A DNA stretch of 41,351 nucleotides from Rhodocyclaceae bacterium (GTDB lineage Bacteria > Pseudomonadota > Gammaproteobacteria > Burkholderiales > Rhodocyclaceae), in assembly GCA_025353195.1 (NCBI GenBank), contig JANXRC010000110.1:1-41351 (forward strand). Reading direction: 5' to 3'. The notes beneath the pieces are model-generated. The model did not search any database and was not told the DNA's origin. It saw only the letters and a program-made list of their open reading frames with translations. Positions 34,561 to 41,351 of the stretch are shown here, in pieces. The position numbers and the translations under genes are program-made. The stretch's first letter is position 1. Every line of letters begins with the position of its first letter.

Positions 34561-34576
34561 TGTACGGCTTCGTACA
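34561..34576. promoter_or_regulatory. Short dyad at the expected folE2 transcription start
   Basis: TGTACG (34561-34566) and CGTACA (34571-34576) form a perfect inverted repeat around GCTT, five bases after the -10 hexamer. It could be an operator or a 5' hairpin in the folE2 mRNA. It does not resemble the A/T-rich Zur box that controls many folE2 genes. Confidence 0.35.
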
Positions 34577-34592
34577 ACCCCCGAGAAATGAC

Positions 34593-35417
34593 ATGAATTG
34601 CAGAGATCCCATGGCTCCACCCGAAAAATCCGCCATTGCAGATGTCCAGAACAGCGCAGATTCACGCCAGTTGCCGATCAACAAAGTCGGCATCAAGGAC
34701 ATTCGTCATCCCTTCAAGGTGCTGGACAAGAGCGGTGGCGTGCGCCACACGATCGCTACCTTCAACATGTACGTCGGCCTGCCCCACAACTTCAAGGGCA
34801 CGCACATGTCTCGCTTCGTCGAGATTCTCAACGCGCACGAGGAAGAAATCTCGGTCGAGAGTTTCGAGACGATGTTGCGCGAGATGGTGGCCCGCCTCGA
34901 GGCCGCAACCGGCCATCTGGAAATGAACTTCCCTTATTTCATCAACAAGGTGGCGCCCGTCTCCAAGGTCAAGAGCCTGATGGATTACGAGGTCACCTTC
35001 ATCGGTGAAATTGTCGAAGGAGGACATTACCGGCAAACCATAAAGGTCGTGGTTCCGGTCACCAGCCTGTGCCCCTGCTCGAAGAAGATATCCGATCGCG
35101 GCGCCCACAACCAGCGCTCACACGTCACCATCACCGCCACCACGAACCAGCTGGTATGGATCGAGGATATCGTCCGCATGGCGGAAACCCAGGCCTCGTG
35201 CGAACTTTACGGGCTGTTGAAGCGTCCCGACGAGAAATACGTTACCGAACGGGCCTACGACAATCCGAAGTTCGTCGAAGATCTGGTACGCGACGTTGCC
35301 GGCGCGCTGAATGCCGATCCGCGCATCGATGCCTATGTGGTCGAGAGCGAAAACTTCGAATCCATCCACAACCACTCGGCCTACGCGCTGATCGAGAACA
35401 ACAAGAAGCGCTATTGA
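34593..35417 (+). CDS. folE2: GTP cyclohydrolase I, type IB
   Basis: A 274-residue FolE2 that converts GTP to 7,8-dihydroneopterin triphosphate, the first step toward folate and queuosine-type products. Unlike FolE it does not depend on zinc. Motifs include [32 protein letters not shown], the [23 protein letters not shown] block with the metal-site Cys and the start of the tunnelling-fold half, and [13 protein letters not shown] near the end. The first ATG (34593) is used; one at 34611 is possible since neither ribosome-binding site is strong. It is followed by a strong terminator. Confidence 0.96.
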   Translation: MNCRDPMAPPEKSAIADVQNSADSRQLPINKVGIKDIRHPFKVLDKSGGVRHTIATFNMYVGLPHNFKGTHMSRFVEILNAHEEEISVESFETMLREMVARLEAATGHLEMNFPYFINKVAPVSKVKSLMDYEVTFIGEIVEGGHYRQTIKVVVPVTSLCPCSKKISDRGAHNQRSHVTITATTNQLVWIEDIVRMAETQASCELYGLLKRPDEKYVTERAYDNPKFVEDLVRDVAGALNADPRIDAYVVESENFESIHNHSAYALIENNKKRY

Positions 35418-35436
35418 TCCGCCGTATCCCAAATCA

Positions 35437-35467
35437 AAACGGGCCGCCCAGATTGGGCGGCCCGTTT
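35437..35467. terminator. Bidirectional terminator between folE2 and rplS
   Basis: A perfect 14-base-pair stem (AAACGGGCCGCCCA and its complement) has a three-base loop GAT. On the plus strand it is followed by GTTGTTGTG; on the minus strand the stem ends in TTTTGATTT. It lies 19 bases after the folE2 stop and can also stop transcripts coming from the rplS side. Confidence 0.9.
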
Positions 35468-35553
35468 GTTGTTGTGCGGCGTTGAATCAGGCTTTGCGCG
35501 TCAGCTTTTAGCTCCGGCATAACGCCTGCTGGCGCAGGCATTAGCCTGCTCTG

Positions 35554-35580
35554 AAAACTTACGCCTTTCGCGTAAGTTTT
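35554..35580 (-). terminator. Hairpin containing the rplS stop codon
   Basis: A perfect 11-base-pair stem (AAAACTTACGC with its complement) around a five-base loop. On the minus strand it ends in TTTT followed by CAGAGC. The rplS stop codon (35559-35561) lies inside the stem, so a ribosome ending translation would melt it. It may be a weak terminator or a 3'-end stability element; the stronger terminator at 35437-35467 follows. Confidence 0.55.
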
Positions 35581-35921
35581 TCCTTGATGCGAGCCGACTT
35601 GCCCGAACGATCGCGCAGGTAATACAGCTTGGCGCGGCGCACGTCACCGCGACGCTTGACCTCGATGCTCGCGATCAACGGCGAGTAAGTCTGGAAGGTG
35701 CGCTCGACGCCCTCGCCGGACGAAATCTTGCGCACGATAAAGTTCGAATTGAGGCCGCGATTGCGCTTGGAGATAACGACGCCTTCGAAGGCCTGGACTC
35801 GCTTGCGATCACCTTCGACCACGTTGACATTGACAATCACGGTATCGCCGGGAGCAAACGCGGGGACTGTCTTGCCCAAGCGTTCAATTTCCTCGGTCTC
35901 GAGTTGCTGGATCAGGTTCAT
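35559..35921 (-). CDS. rplS: 50S ribosomal protein L19
   Basis: A 120-residue L19, located at the 30S-50S interface. It reads [76 protein letters not shown] and continues through the family's usual [19 protein letters not shown]-type end. The ATG at 35921 is chosen because it begins the canonical sequence; GGAG lies upstream. It is last in the rpsP-rimM-trmD-rplS operon. Confidence 0.98.
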   Translation of the reverse strand: MNLIQQLETEEIERLGKTVPAFAPGDTVIVNVNVVEGDRKRVQAFEGVVISKRNRGLNSNFIVRKISSGEGVERTFQTYSPLIASIEVKRRGDVRRAKLYYLRDRSGKSARIKEKLTRKA

Positions 35922-36014
35922 GTTGTAGTGCTCCATCAAGTTATGGCTGCGGATAACACCCGCCAACCTTTCGTACAGAGCAGGACTGGCTAACCGTCCT
36001 GATGCACGCCGTTT

Positions 36015-36782
36015 CTAATTACCATCCTGCTGAAATTCAGCCAGCAGTTCGGCTTCTTCCCTGCTCAGCACCCTCGTCTCGAGGAGATCGGGGCGCCTTT
36101 GCCACGTCCGCCCCAGCGCCTGTTTCAGGCGCCAGCGCCGGATTCTTTCGTGGTTGCCGGACAACAACACATCCGGCACCGCACATCCTTCATATACCTC
36201 TGGCCGCGTGTAGTGCGGACAGTCCAGCAGGCCTGCGGCAAATGAATCTTCAACCGCCGAAGCCTCGTCATTCAGTGCACCCGGCAACTGCCTGATGCAG
36301 GCATCCATCAACGCCATCGCCGCCAGTTCGCCGCCCGAGAGAACAAAATCGCCCAGCGACAGTTCCTCATCCACGCAGCGCTCGATCAGCCTCTCATCAA
36401 TGCCTTCATACCGGCCACAGAGCAGAATCGCCCCATTGCTTGCTGCCAGTTCCGCCACACGCTGCTGGTCAATCCGCGCGCCCTGCGGCGAAAGACAAAT
36501 CACTTTCGCCGTACCACCAGCGCCGACTCCTGCCGCGGCCATTGCTGCAGCCTTTGCCTCATTTATCGCCTGCTCCAGCGGTGACGCCATCATCACCATC
36601 CCGGGGCCGCCGCCGTAAGGCCGGTCATCCACCGTTCGATGCACATCCTGCGTCCATAAACGCGGGTTCCAGCACTCAATCTGCCACAGTCCCCGATCCA
36701 GCGCGCGCCGGGTAATTCCCGATGCCGTGAGCGCCGAAAACATTTCGGGGAACAGCGTAATGACATCGAAGCGCAAGCTCAC
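36015..36782 (-). CDS. trmD: tRNA (guanine-N1-)-methyltransferase
   Basis: A 255-residue SPOUT-fold enzyme that methylates G37 next to the anticodon in some tRNAs and prevents frameshifting. Conserved blocks are [34 protein letters not shown] and [15 protein letters not shown] (the knot and SAM site), [13 protein letters not shown] and [22 protein letters not shown]. The start is GTG at 36780-36782, overlapping the rimM stop. The stretch before the knot reads [19 protein letters not shown], where E. coli TrmD has a version about eight residues shorter. This extra loop (about residues 81-91) is encoded by copy F of the dispersed repeat. All catalytic parts look intact. Confidence 0.97.
   Translation of the reverse strand: MSLRFDVITLFPEMFSALTASGITRRALDRGLWQIECWNPRLWTQDVHRTVDDRPYGGGPGMVMMASPLEQAINEAKAAAMAAAGVGAGGTAKVICLSPQGARIDQQRVAELAASNGAILLCGRYEGIDERLIERCVDEELSLGDFVLSGGELAAMALMDACIRQLPGALNDEASAVEDSFAAGLLDCPHYTRPEVYEGCAVPDVLLSGNHERIRRWRLKQALGRTWQRRPDLLETRVLSREEAELLAEFQQDGN
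36507..36529 (-). repeat. Dispersed 24-base repeat, copy F, in frame inside trmD
   Basis: One mismatch (G to T) to the consensus GAGTCGGCGCTGGTGGGACGGCG. It is in the sense orientation of trmD and its reading frame encodes GVGAGGTA, part of a loop absent from E. coli TrmD. It is the only clear copy inside a coding sequence in this window. Confidence 0.7.
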
Positions 36783-37285
36783 CAGTCGTTATCCCAATCG
36801 GCGCGGATCGTTCCTCCCGGAACATCCACTGCCTTCACTACATGTTCCACGAACGGCAGCAATCTTTGACGCTCGCCATCCATTACCACCAGCACCTCGT
36901 TCGCGCCCGTCTCAATCAAAGACTTGACGCGGCCCAAAGGCTGGTCCTGCATATTCACCACCGCCAGGCCGATCAGGTCGGCCCAGTAGTACTCGTTCTG
37001 CGCCGGCGGCGGCAGAGCATCGCGCGGCGCGCCAAAATAGCAATTGCCCAGCGCCTCGGATGCATCCCTATCATCGATGCCGGCAAGCTTCGCGACGACG
37101 CCATCACCGTGCAACTTGACGGCTTCGAGACGGTGAGCCTTCCAGCTTTCGGCCGGGGCATCGACGTCTGCCGAAAGCCACCACTGCGGCATCTTCTGCC
37201 AGGCTTCGGGGTCATCGCCGAAGGCATGAACCCGCAGCCAGCCATGAACTCCAAACGGGGCGACAATGCGCCCCAACACAATCAT
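36779..37285 (-). CDS. rimM: 16S rRNA processing protein RimM
   Basis: A 168-residue RimM that helps mature the 30S head and binds S19. The N-terminal domain is [26 protein letters not shown]. The middle has [24 protein letters not shown]. The PRC-barrel domain runs from [38 protein letters not shown] to [27 protein letters not shown]. The ATG at 37285 is chosen because it begins the canonical sequence, five bases after the rpsP stop; longer frames read into rpsP. The stop overlaps the trmD GTG. Confidence 0.96.
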   Translation of the reverse strand: MIVLGRIVAPFGVHGWLRVHAFGDDPEAWQKMPQWWLSADVDAPAESWKAHRLEAVKLHGDGVVAKLAGIDDRDASEALGNCYFGAPRDALPPPAQNEYYWADLIGLAVVNMQDQPLGRVKSLIETGANEVLVVMDGERQRLLPFVEHVVKAVDVPGGTIRADWDNDW

Positions 37286-37290
37286 GCGAC

Positions 37291-37545
37291 TTAGGCGGCC
37301 TTTGGCGCCGCCGCCTGCTTGACCAGACGTGCAGCGGTCGGCGACAGCTGCGCGCCATGCCCCTGCCAATAGGCGAGACGCTCGGTATTTACCACCAGCC
37401 CTTTTTCATTTTCGGCGGCGACTGGATTGTAATAACCGATGCGCTCAATGAAACGGCCATCGCGGCGGTTGCGCGAATCGGCTACAACCATATGAAAGAA
37501 CGGGCGCTTCTTGGCACCGCTGCGGGCGAGACGAATAACAACCAT
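37291..37545 (-). CDS. rpsP: 30S ribosomal protein S16
   Basis: An 84-residue S16, first gene of the rpsP-rimM-trmD-rplS operon. It reads [50 protein letters not shown] with the usual [25 protein letters not shown] end. AGAGA precedes the ATG. About 110 bases separate it from the pyrF stop and must hold the operon promoter, but I could not pick one out with confidence. Confidence 0.98.
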   Translation of the reverse strand: MVVIRLARSGAKKRPFFHMVVADSRNRRDGRFIERIGYYNPVAAENEKGLVVNTERLAYWQGHGAQLSPTAARLVKQAAAPKAA

Positions 37546-37657
37546 GGTGTTCTCTTGAAAAGCGGGAAAGCCGGCGATTTTATTTCAAAACCCCGGATAA
37601 AACAAGGCGTAGCGTTGAGCTTTTGGCTGCCATGGCTCTGCCAGCCGACCCGCTACC

Positions 37658-38392
37658 TCACCCGCCCGACGGGGAAAACACGTCGCGAATGGTCTGCTGT
37701 ATGCCGATTGCCGCCTGGCGCGGATTCGCCGCCTGGCGGATGGGCCGGCCAACCACGATGTAGTCGGCACCGTTTCTGAAAGCCTGAGCGACATCGACGG
37801 TGCGCTTCTGATCGTCGACCGGCTTGTTTTCGACGGGTCGAATGCCCGGGGTCACCACCATTAGCCTGTCGCCGAGTTCCCGCCGGATCATGGGCGCCTC
37901 GAGGCCGGACGAAACAATGCCATCCACACCTGCCGCCAACGCCCGGCGCGCGCGCGAAAGAACAAGCTTTTCCACGTCGCAGGAGAATCCGAGATCGTCC
38001 AGATCACCGCGATCAAGACTGGTCAACACAGTGACGGCCAGAATTTTCAGGTTGCCCTTGTCCTTCACCGCCGCTTCCATGATGGCCTGATTGCCGTGAA
38101 TCGTGGCAAACGTAGCCCCGCTACCGGCCAAGGCTCGTACCGCGGAACGCACCGTTTCGGGAACATCGAAGAACTTCAGGTCGACGAATACATTCTTGCC
38201 CTGATCGATCAACCAGTGAAGCAGCTCAAAATAGCCCCCGGTCATGAATAGTTCCAGCCCGATCTTGTAGAAGACCACCGCATCGCCCAGTTCAGTTACC
38301 AGCGCGCGCGCGGCCTCGACGTCCGGAAGATCGAGGGCAACGATCAAACGATCCTTCGGATCAATGTGCTTGGCGGACAGCAAACTGGTCAT
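37658..38392 (-). CDS. pyrF: Orotidine 5'-phosphate decarboxylase
   Basis: A 244-residue class I OMP decarboxylase, the last step of UMP synthesis. The catalytic set is D71-x-K73-x-x-D76 in FVDLKFFDVPETV. LIVALDLPDVEAA at the start, ATIHGNQAIMEAAV, and VVTPGIRP followed by ADYIVVGRPIRQAANP (phosphate loop) are also present. The ATG at 38392 is chosen because GAGGAA lies upstream and the family begins near there. It is divergent from the unknown gene at 38476, with 83 bases between. Confidence 0.97.
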   Translation of the reverse strand: MTSLLSAKHIDPKDRLIVALDLPDVEAARALVTELGDAVVFYKIGLELFMTGGYFELLHWLIDQGKNVFVDLKFFDVPETVRSAVRALAGSGATFATIHGNQAIMEAAVKDKGNLKILAVTVLTSLDRGDLDDLGFSCDVEKLVLSRARRALAAGVDGIVSSGLEAPMIRRELGDRLMVVTPGIRPVENKPVDDQKRTVDVAQAFRNGADYIVVGRPIRQAANPRQAAIGIQQTIRDVFSPSGG

Positions 38393-38475
38393 TTCGGATT
38401 CCTCGCAATGCAACAAAAGAAAAGGCGTCCGGATTCTACTAGAATCGGGTTTCGTTCCCGGCCGTTCAATTCATC

Positions 38476-39987
38476 ATGCGCCGCAAGAAGACTCCGCCGC
38501 CGCCCATCCAGTTACAGCAAGCGCTGGATTGGCTCGCCGAGCCGCAGCAGGACGATCCGCTGCTAGACCTGATGCCCTTGCGCAATCACATTGCCGCGAT
38601 CGGTTCGCTGAAGATTCCCGTTCTGCACCGCCTCAAGATCAAGGAAATGCTCCAGCAGCGCGCCGAACGCATTGATGACGCGCTGACACCCCTGCTGCTC
38701 GACATCAAGCTGCCGTTGCCAATTGATCTTGGTACGGTTGCCCAAAGCTTGATCGGACTGCGTGCCGAGTTGGGTGAGACCTGGCTCAAGATGGCCGGGG
38801 ACGCCAGTCAGCAGGAACTTTCCCGCATTCATCGCAGCAGAGCGCAAATTTGCCTGCAAGGGATTTTCAACCTGTCGCGGCAGTTCAACGCCATCTTGCT
38901 GACTGCAATTCCCACACCAATGAGCTTCTGGCGCAATGCCCAGGCGCTCTATGATCGTGCCCATCAGTCAGTGGACCTGACGGCGACCTTGCCCGCCGAA
39001 ATAGGCGCGATCGATGCCCGCTTCAAAGCCATGCTGGCGCTCACCGCAGCCCAACCCGAGGGGTTCGCTCCGCGCGAGATAGCTTTCCTTGCCCACTATC
39101 TCGAGACTCACGCTGCAGTCACCCGAATTGACATGATTCGCCCCGAGGCGGCCGGAGACTGGTTCTGGCTCGACGCCAATCTGGATCAGCCGCCGGTGCC
39201 CCTCGCGCGCCTGACGCCGAACGACGGACCATGCCTCTACTTCTGTTTTGGCGAACTTGCCGCCCTGGCTGCGCGCCATCTGGACCAGTTGAACGACGGC
39301 GTGCCACCGCTATCGCTCGGACTGCCCCTTGAGGCTGCCGGCGCCGACTACCGCAACGCGCTCGAACGGGCTCGTCAATGCTGGGCTGCGCCACGGCGCC
39401 GCAGTTTCAATCGCCGCCCACAATCCTTGCCGGTAGAGGTCTGTACGCAGCTGAGTACCTTGTGGACGGCGCTGGAGAACGACTCTCGACCGGAGGCAAA
39501 ATCCAGCGCCTGCGAAATGACTTACAGCAATTGGACGCTGCTCAATGAAAGCCCTTTGGGCTATGCGATCGTACATGTCGTCGGCCAGGTAAGCGGCATT
39601 GTGCCGGGCTGCGCCGTCGGTTTGCGCACCAGCGCCGGCGCTGCCTGGCAGATCTGTCTCGTACGCTGGGCTCGCAGCAAGAACAGCAGCCATGTCGAGT
39701 TGGGACTTGAAGTGCTGGCGCCATCAGCACTGCCAGTGCGGATACAAGCCTTGGTCAATCGCAACCCGGAGCCGCCGATACCCGCTTTGCTGCTGCCGGC
39801 TTTGCCGGGACTAAGCCGCGGTGAGGCGATTCTGGCAGTGCGAGGCGACTACAACGCCCGCCCGTTCACCTTGCTGCAGGAACAGGACGCCCGCCTGAAA
39901 ATCGTCGAGTGCATGCCGCACCGGAGCCTTATCGAAACCTCCAGCATCGAAGTCTTCGAGTTCATTCGCAATCCCGCTGCAAGTTAG
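38476..39987 (+). CDS. Protein of unknown function, possible C-terminal PilZ-like domain
   Basis: A 503-residue cytoplasmic protein with no signal peptide or membrane segment. The N-terminus is basic and proline-rich (MRRKKTPPPPIQ), and about 20-230 is mostly helical. The last 130 residues look like a beta-barrel: ESPLGYAIVHVVGQVSGIVPGCAVGLRT, WQICLVRWARSKNSSHVELGLEVLAP, then ALPVRIQALVN. This layout is reminiscent of degenerate PilZ domains, but the c-di-GMP-binding RxxxR and DxSxxG motifs are not evident. I do not recognise the family. It overlaps the convergent yihY stop by three bases. The ATG at 38476 follows an 83-base gap shared with pyrF. Confidence 0.8.
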   Translation: MRRKKTPPPPIQLQQALDWLAEPQQDDPLLDLMPLRNHIAAIGSLKIPVLHRLKIKEMLQQRAERIDDALTPLLLDIKLPLPIDLGTVAQSLIGLRAELGETWLKMAGDASQQELSRIHRSRAQICLQGIFNLSRQFNAILLTAIPTPMSFWRNAQALYDRAHQSVDLTATLPAEIGAIDARFKAMLALTAAQPEGFAPREIAFLAHYLETHAAVTRIDMIRPEAAGDWFWLDANLDQPPVPLARLTPNDGPCLYFCFGELAALAARHLDQLNDGVPPLSLGLPLEAAGADYRNALERARQCWAAPRRRSFNRRPQSLPVEVCTQLSTLWTALENDSRPEAKSSACEMTYSNWTLLNESPLGYAIVHVVGQVSGIVPGCAVGLRTSAGAAWQICLVRWARSKNSSHVELGLEVLAPSALPVRIQALVNRNPEPPIPALLLPALPGLSRGEAILAVRGDYNARPFTLLQEQDARLKIVECMPHRSLIETSSIEVFEFIRNPAAS

Positions 39988-40805
39988 GCGCGAACGGATT
40001 GCGGCAACTCGGCGACCAGCAGCGCGCCGATCAAAATCACGCTCCATGATGCGTAGAGCCAGACCAGGAATACCGGGATGGCGGAGAAAGCGCCATAGAC
40101 AACCGCATTCACGGTGAATCCGGCGGTGATATAGAGCGTGAATAACTTCTGCAGGCCACCGAAGCCCAGTGCCGCCGTCGCTCCACCAAAGACCGCATGC
40201 CAGGCTTTCACCGGCTTGTTGGGCACGCCCCAATACAGCAGCCCGAACAGGGCAGTCATGAACACGAAAGGCAACAGACCCCGGATCACGATGGTGTTCA
40301 ACCAATACGGCTCATTGACGAAGCCAAGCGATACGCCGGCGACAAACGAGATCGCGGCGATACTGGCACCAAATGCCAGCGGCCCAAGCAGCAGAGCCAA
40401 ACTATGCATGGCGAGGCGACGCAACAGTGGTCGGCTGGATTTAACGCGCCAGATATGGTTGAACGCCCGCTCTATGGTCAGCATCTGCATCAGAGCCGTC
40501 GCTGCAAGCACCGCTATGCCGAAAACGGTGACCCGTTCGGCGTGGGACGCAAACTGGCCGATGTATTTTGCGATGATGATGCCGGCCTTGTCGGGCAGCA
40601 GATTGGCCAGGAGGAACTTCTCCAGTGCCAAACCCAGACCGGCGCCAACGGGCAGAAATGAAATCAGCGCGAACGCCGCCGCAATCATCGGCACCAATCC
40701 AATCAACGTGGCAAAGGAAAGCGCAGCCGCGGTCTGCACGCAATGCTCGTCATGAAACCGGCGGGCGGTGCGCACGATCAGCCGAAAGGGTGCCAGGAGC
40801 CACAT
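39984..40805 (-). CDS. YihY/BrkB-family inner-membrane protein
   Basis: A 273-residue membrane protein with about six hydrophobic helices. The family N-terminus is visible in FHDEHCVQTAAALSFATLIGLVPMIAAAFALISF. Later stretches are LLGPLAFGASIAAISFVAG, LLPFVFMTALFGLLYWGVPNKPVKAWHAVFGGATAALGF and AVVYGAFSAIPVFLVWLYASWSVILIGALLVAEL, typical of YihY/BrkB proteins once misnamed RNase BN. Function is not established; transport is suspected. No clear ribosome-binding site precedes the ATG. It is divergent from wrbA. Confidence 0.92.
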   Translation of the reverse strand: MWLLAPFRLIVRTARRFHDEHCVQTAAALSFATLIGLVPMIAAAFALISFLPVGAGLGLALEKFLLANLLPDKAGIIIAKYIGQFASHAERVTVFGIAVLAATALMQMLTIERAFNHIWRVKSSRPLLRRLAMHSLALLLGPLAFGASIAAISFVAGVSLGFVNEPYWLNTIVIRGLLPFVFMTALFGLLYWGVPNKPVKAWHAVFGGATAALGFGGLQKLFTLYITAGFTVNAVVYGAFSAIPVFLVWLYASWSVILIGALLVAELPQSVRA

Positions 40806-40809
40806 ATAA

Positions 40810-41351
<542 letters not shown>

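Overview
The window looks like the chromosome of a high-GC betaproteobacterium. The best support is the gene order rpsP-rimM-trmD-rplS, xseB-ispA-dxs, zinc-independent folE2, pyrF, yihY and wrbA, together with betaproteobacterial-type beta-oxidation genes. A member of the Rhodocyclales is my best guess from gene order and protein style. That is inference; no rRNA gene is present to test it.

Bases 1-6.4 kb carry an electron-transfer module. It contains the 3' part of ETF-ubiquinone oxidoreductase, then an etfB-etfA-acyl-CoA dehydrogenase operon on the minus strand, with a divergent TetR regulator and a clear inverted-repeat operator between them. A MazE/MazF toxin-antitoxin pair with its own palindrome sits inside this module. 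Bases 6.6-8.0 kb hold two overlapping diheme c-type cytochromes. Bases 8.5-14.0 kb hold a three-gene beta-oxidation operon (acyl-CoA dehydrogenase, fused hydroxyacyl-CoA dehydrogenase/enoyl-CoA hydratase, thiolase). It ends in a strong terminator and is preceded by a 27-base dyad. Electrons from both acyl-CoA dehydrogenases should pass through EtfAB and ETF-QO to quinone.

Bases 14.1-22 kb are a mixed accessory stretch: isochorismatase-like hydrolase, PolB-like exonuclease, IclR regulator, small lipoprotein, MTH1187-family protein, RraA-like protein, alpha/beta hydrolase, SDR and a PAS histidine kinase. Bases 22.0-24.9 kb are an ECF sigma/anti-sigma operon with a COG4315-type lipoprotein and an exported catalase-related peroxidase. 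The peroxidase frame is interrupted by an in-frame TAG exactly between signal peptide and enzyme. Bases 25-31.3 kb hold a coiled-coil periplasmic protein, a flavoprotein plus ThDP-enzyme pair, an EamA exporter and a Rieske oxygenase. Bases 31.5-41.4 kb are housekeeping: xseB-ispA-dxs, folE2, the rpsP-rimM-trmD-rplS operon, pyrF, an unknown 503-residue protein, yihY and the start of wrbA.

The most unusual structure is a dispersed repeat of about 24 bases, with the form GAGTCGGCGCTGG-N4-ACGGCGG. I find seven good or fair copies in both orientations. Six lie in intergenic gaps. One lies in frame inside trmD, where it accounts for an extra Ala/Gly-rich loop. I do not recognise it as a named repeat family.
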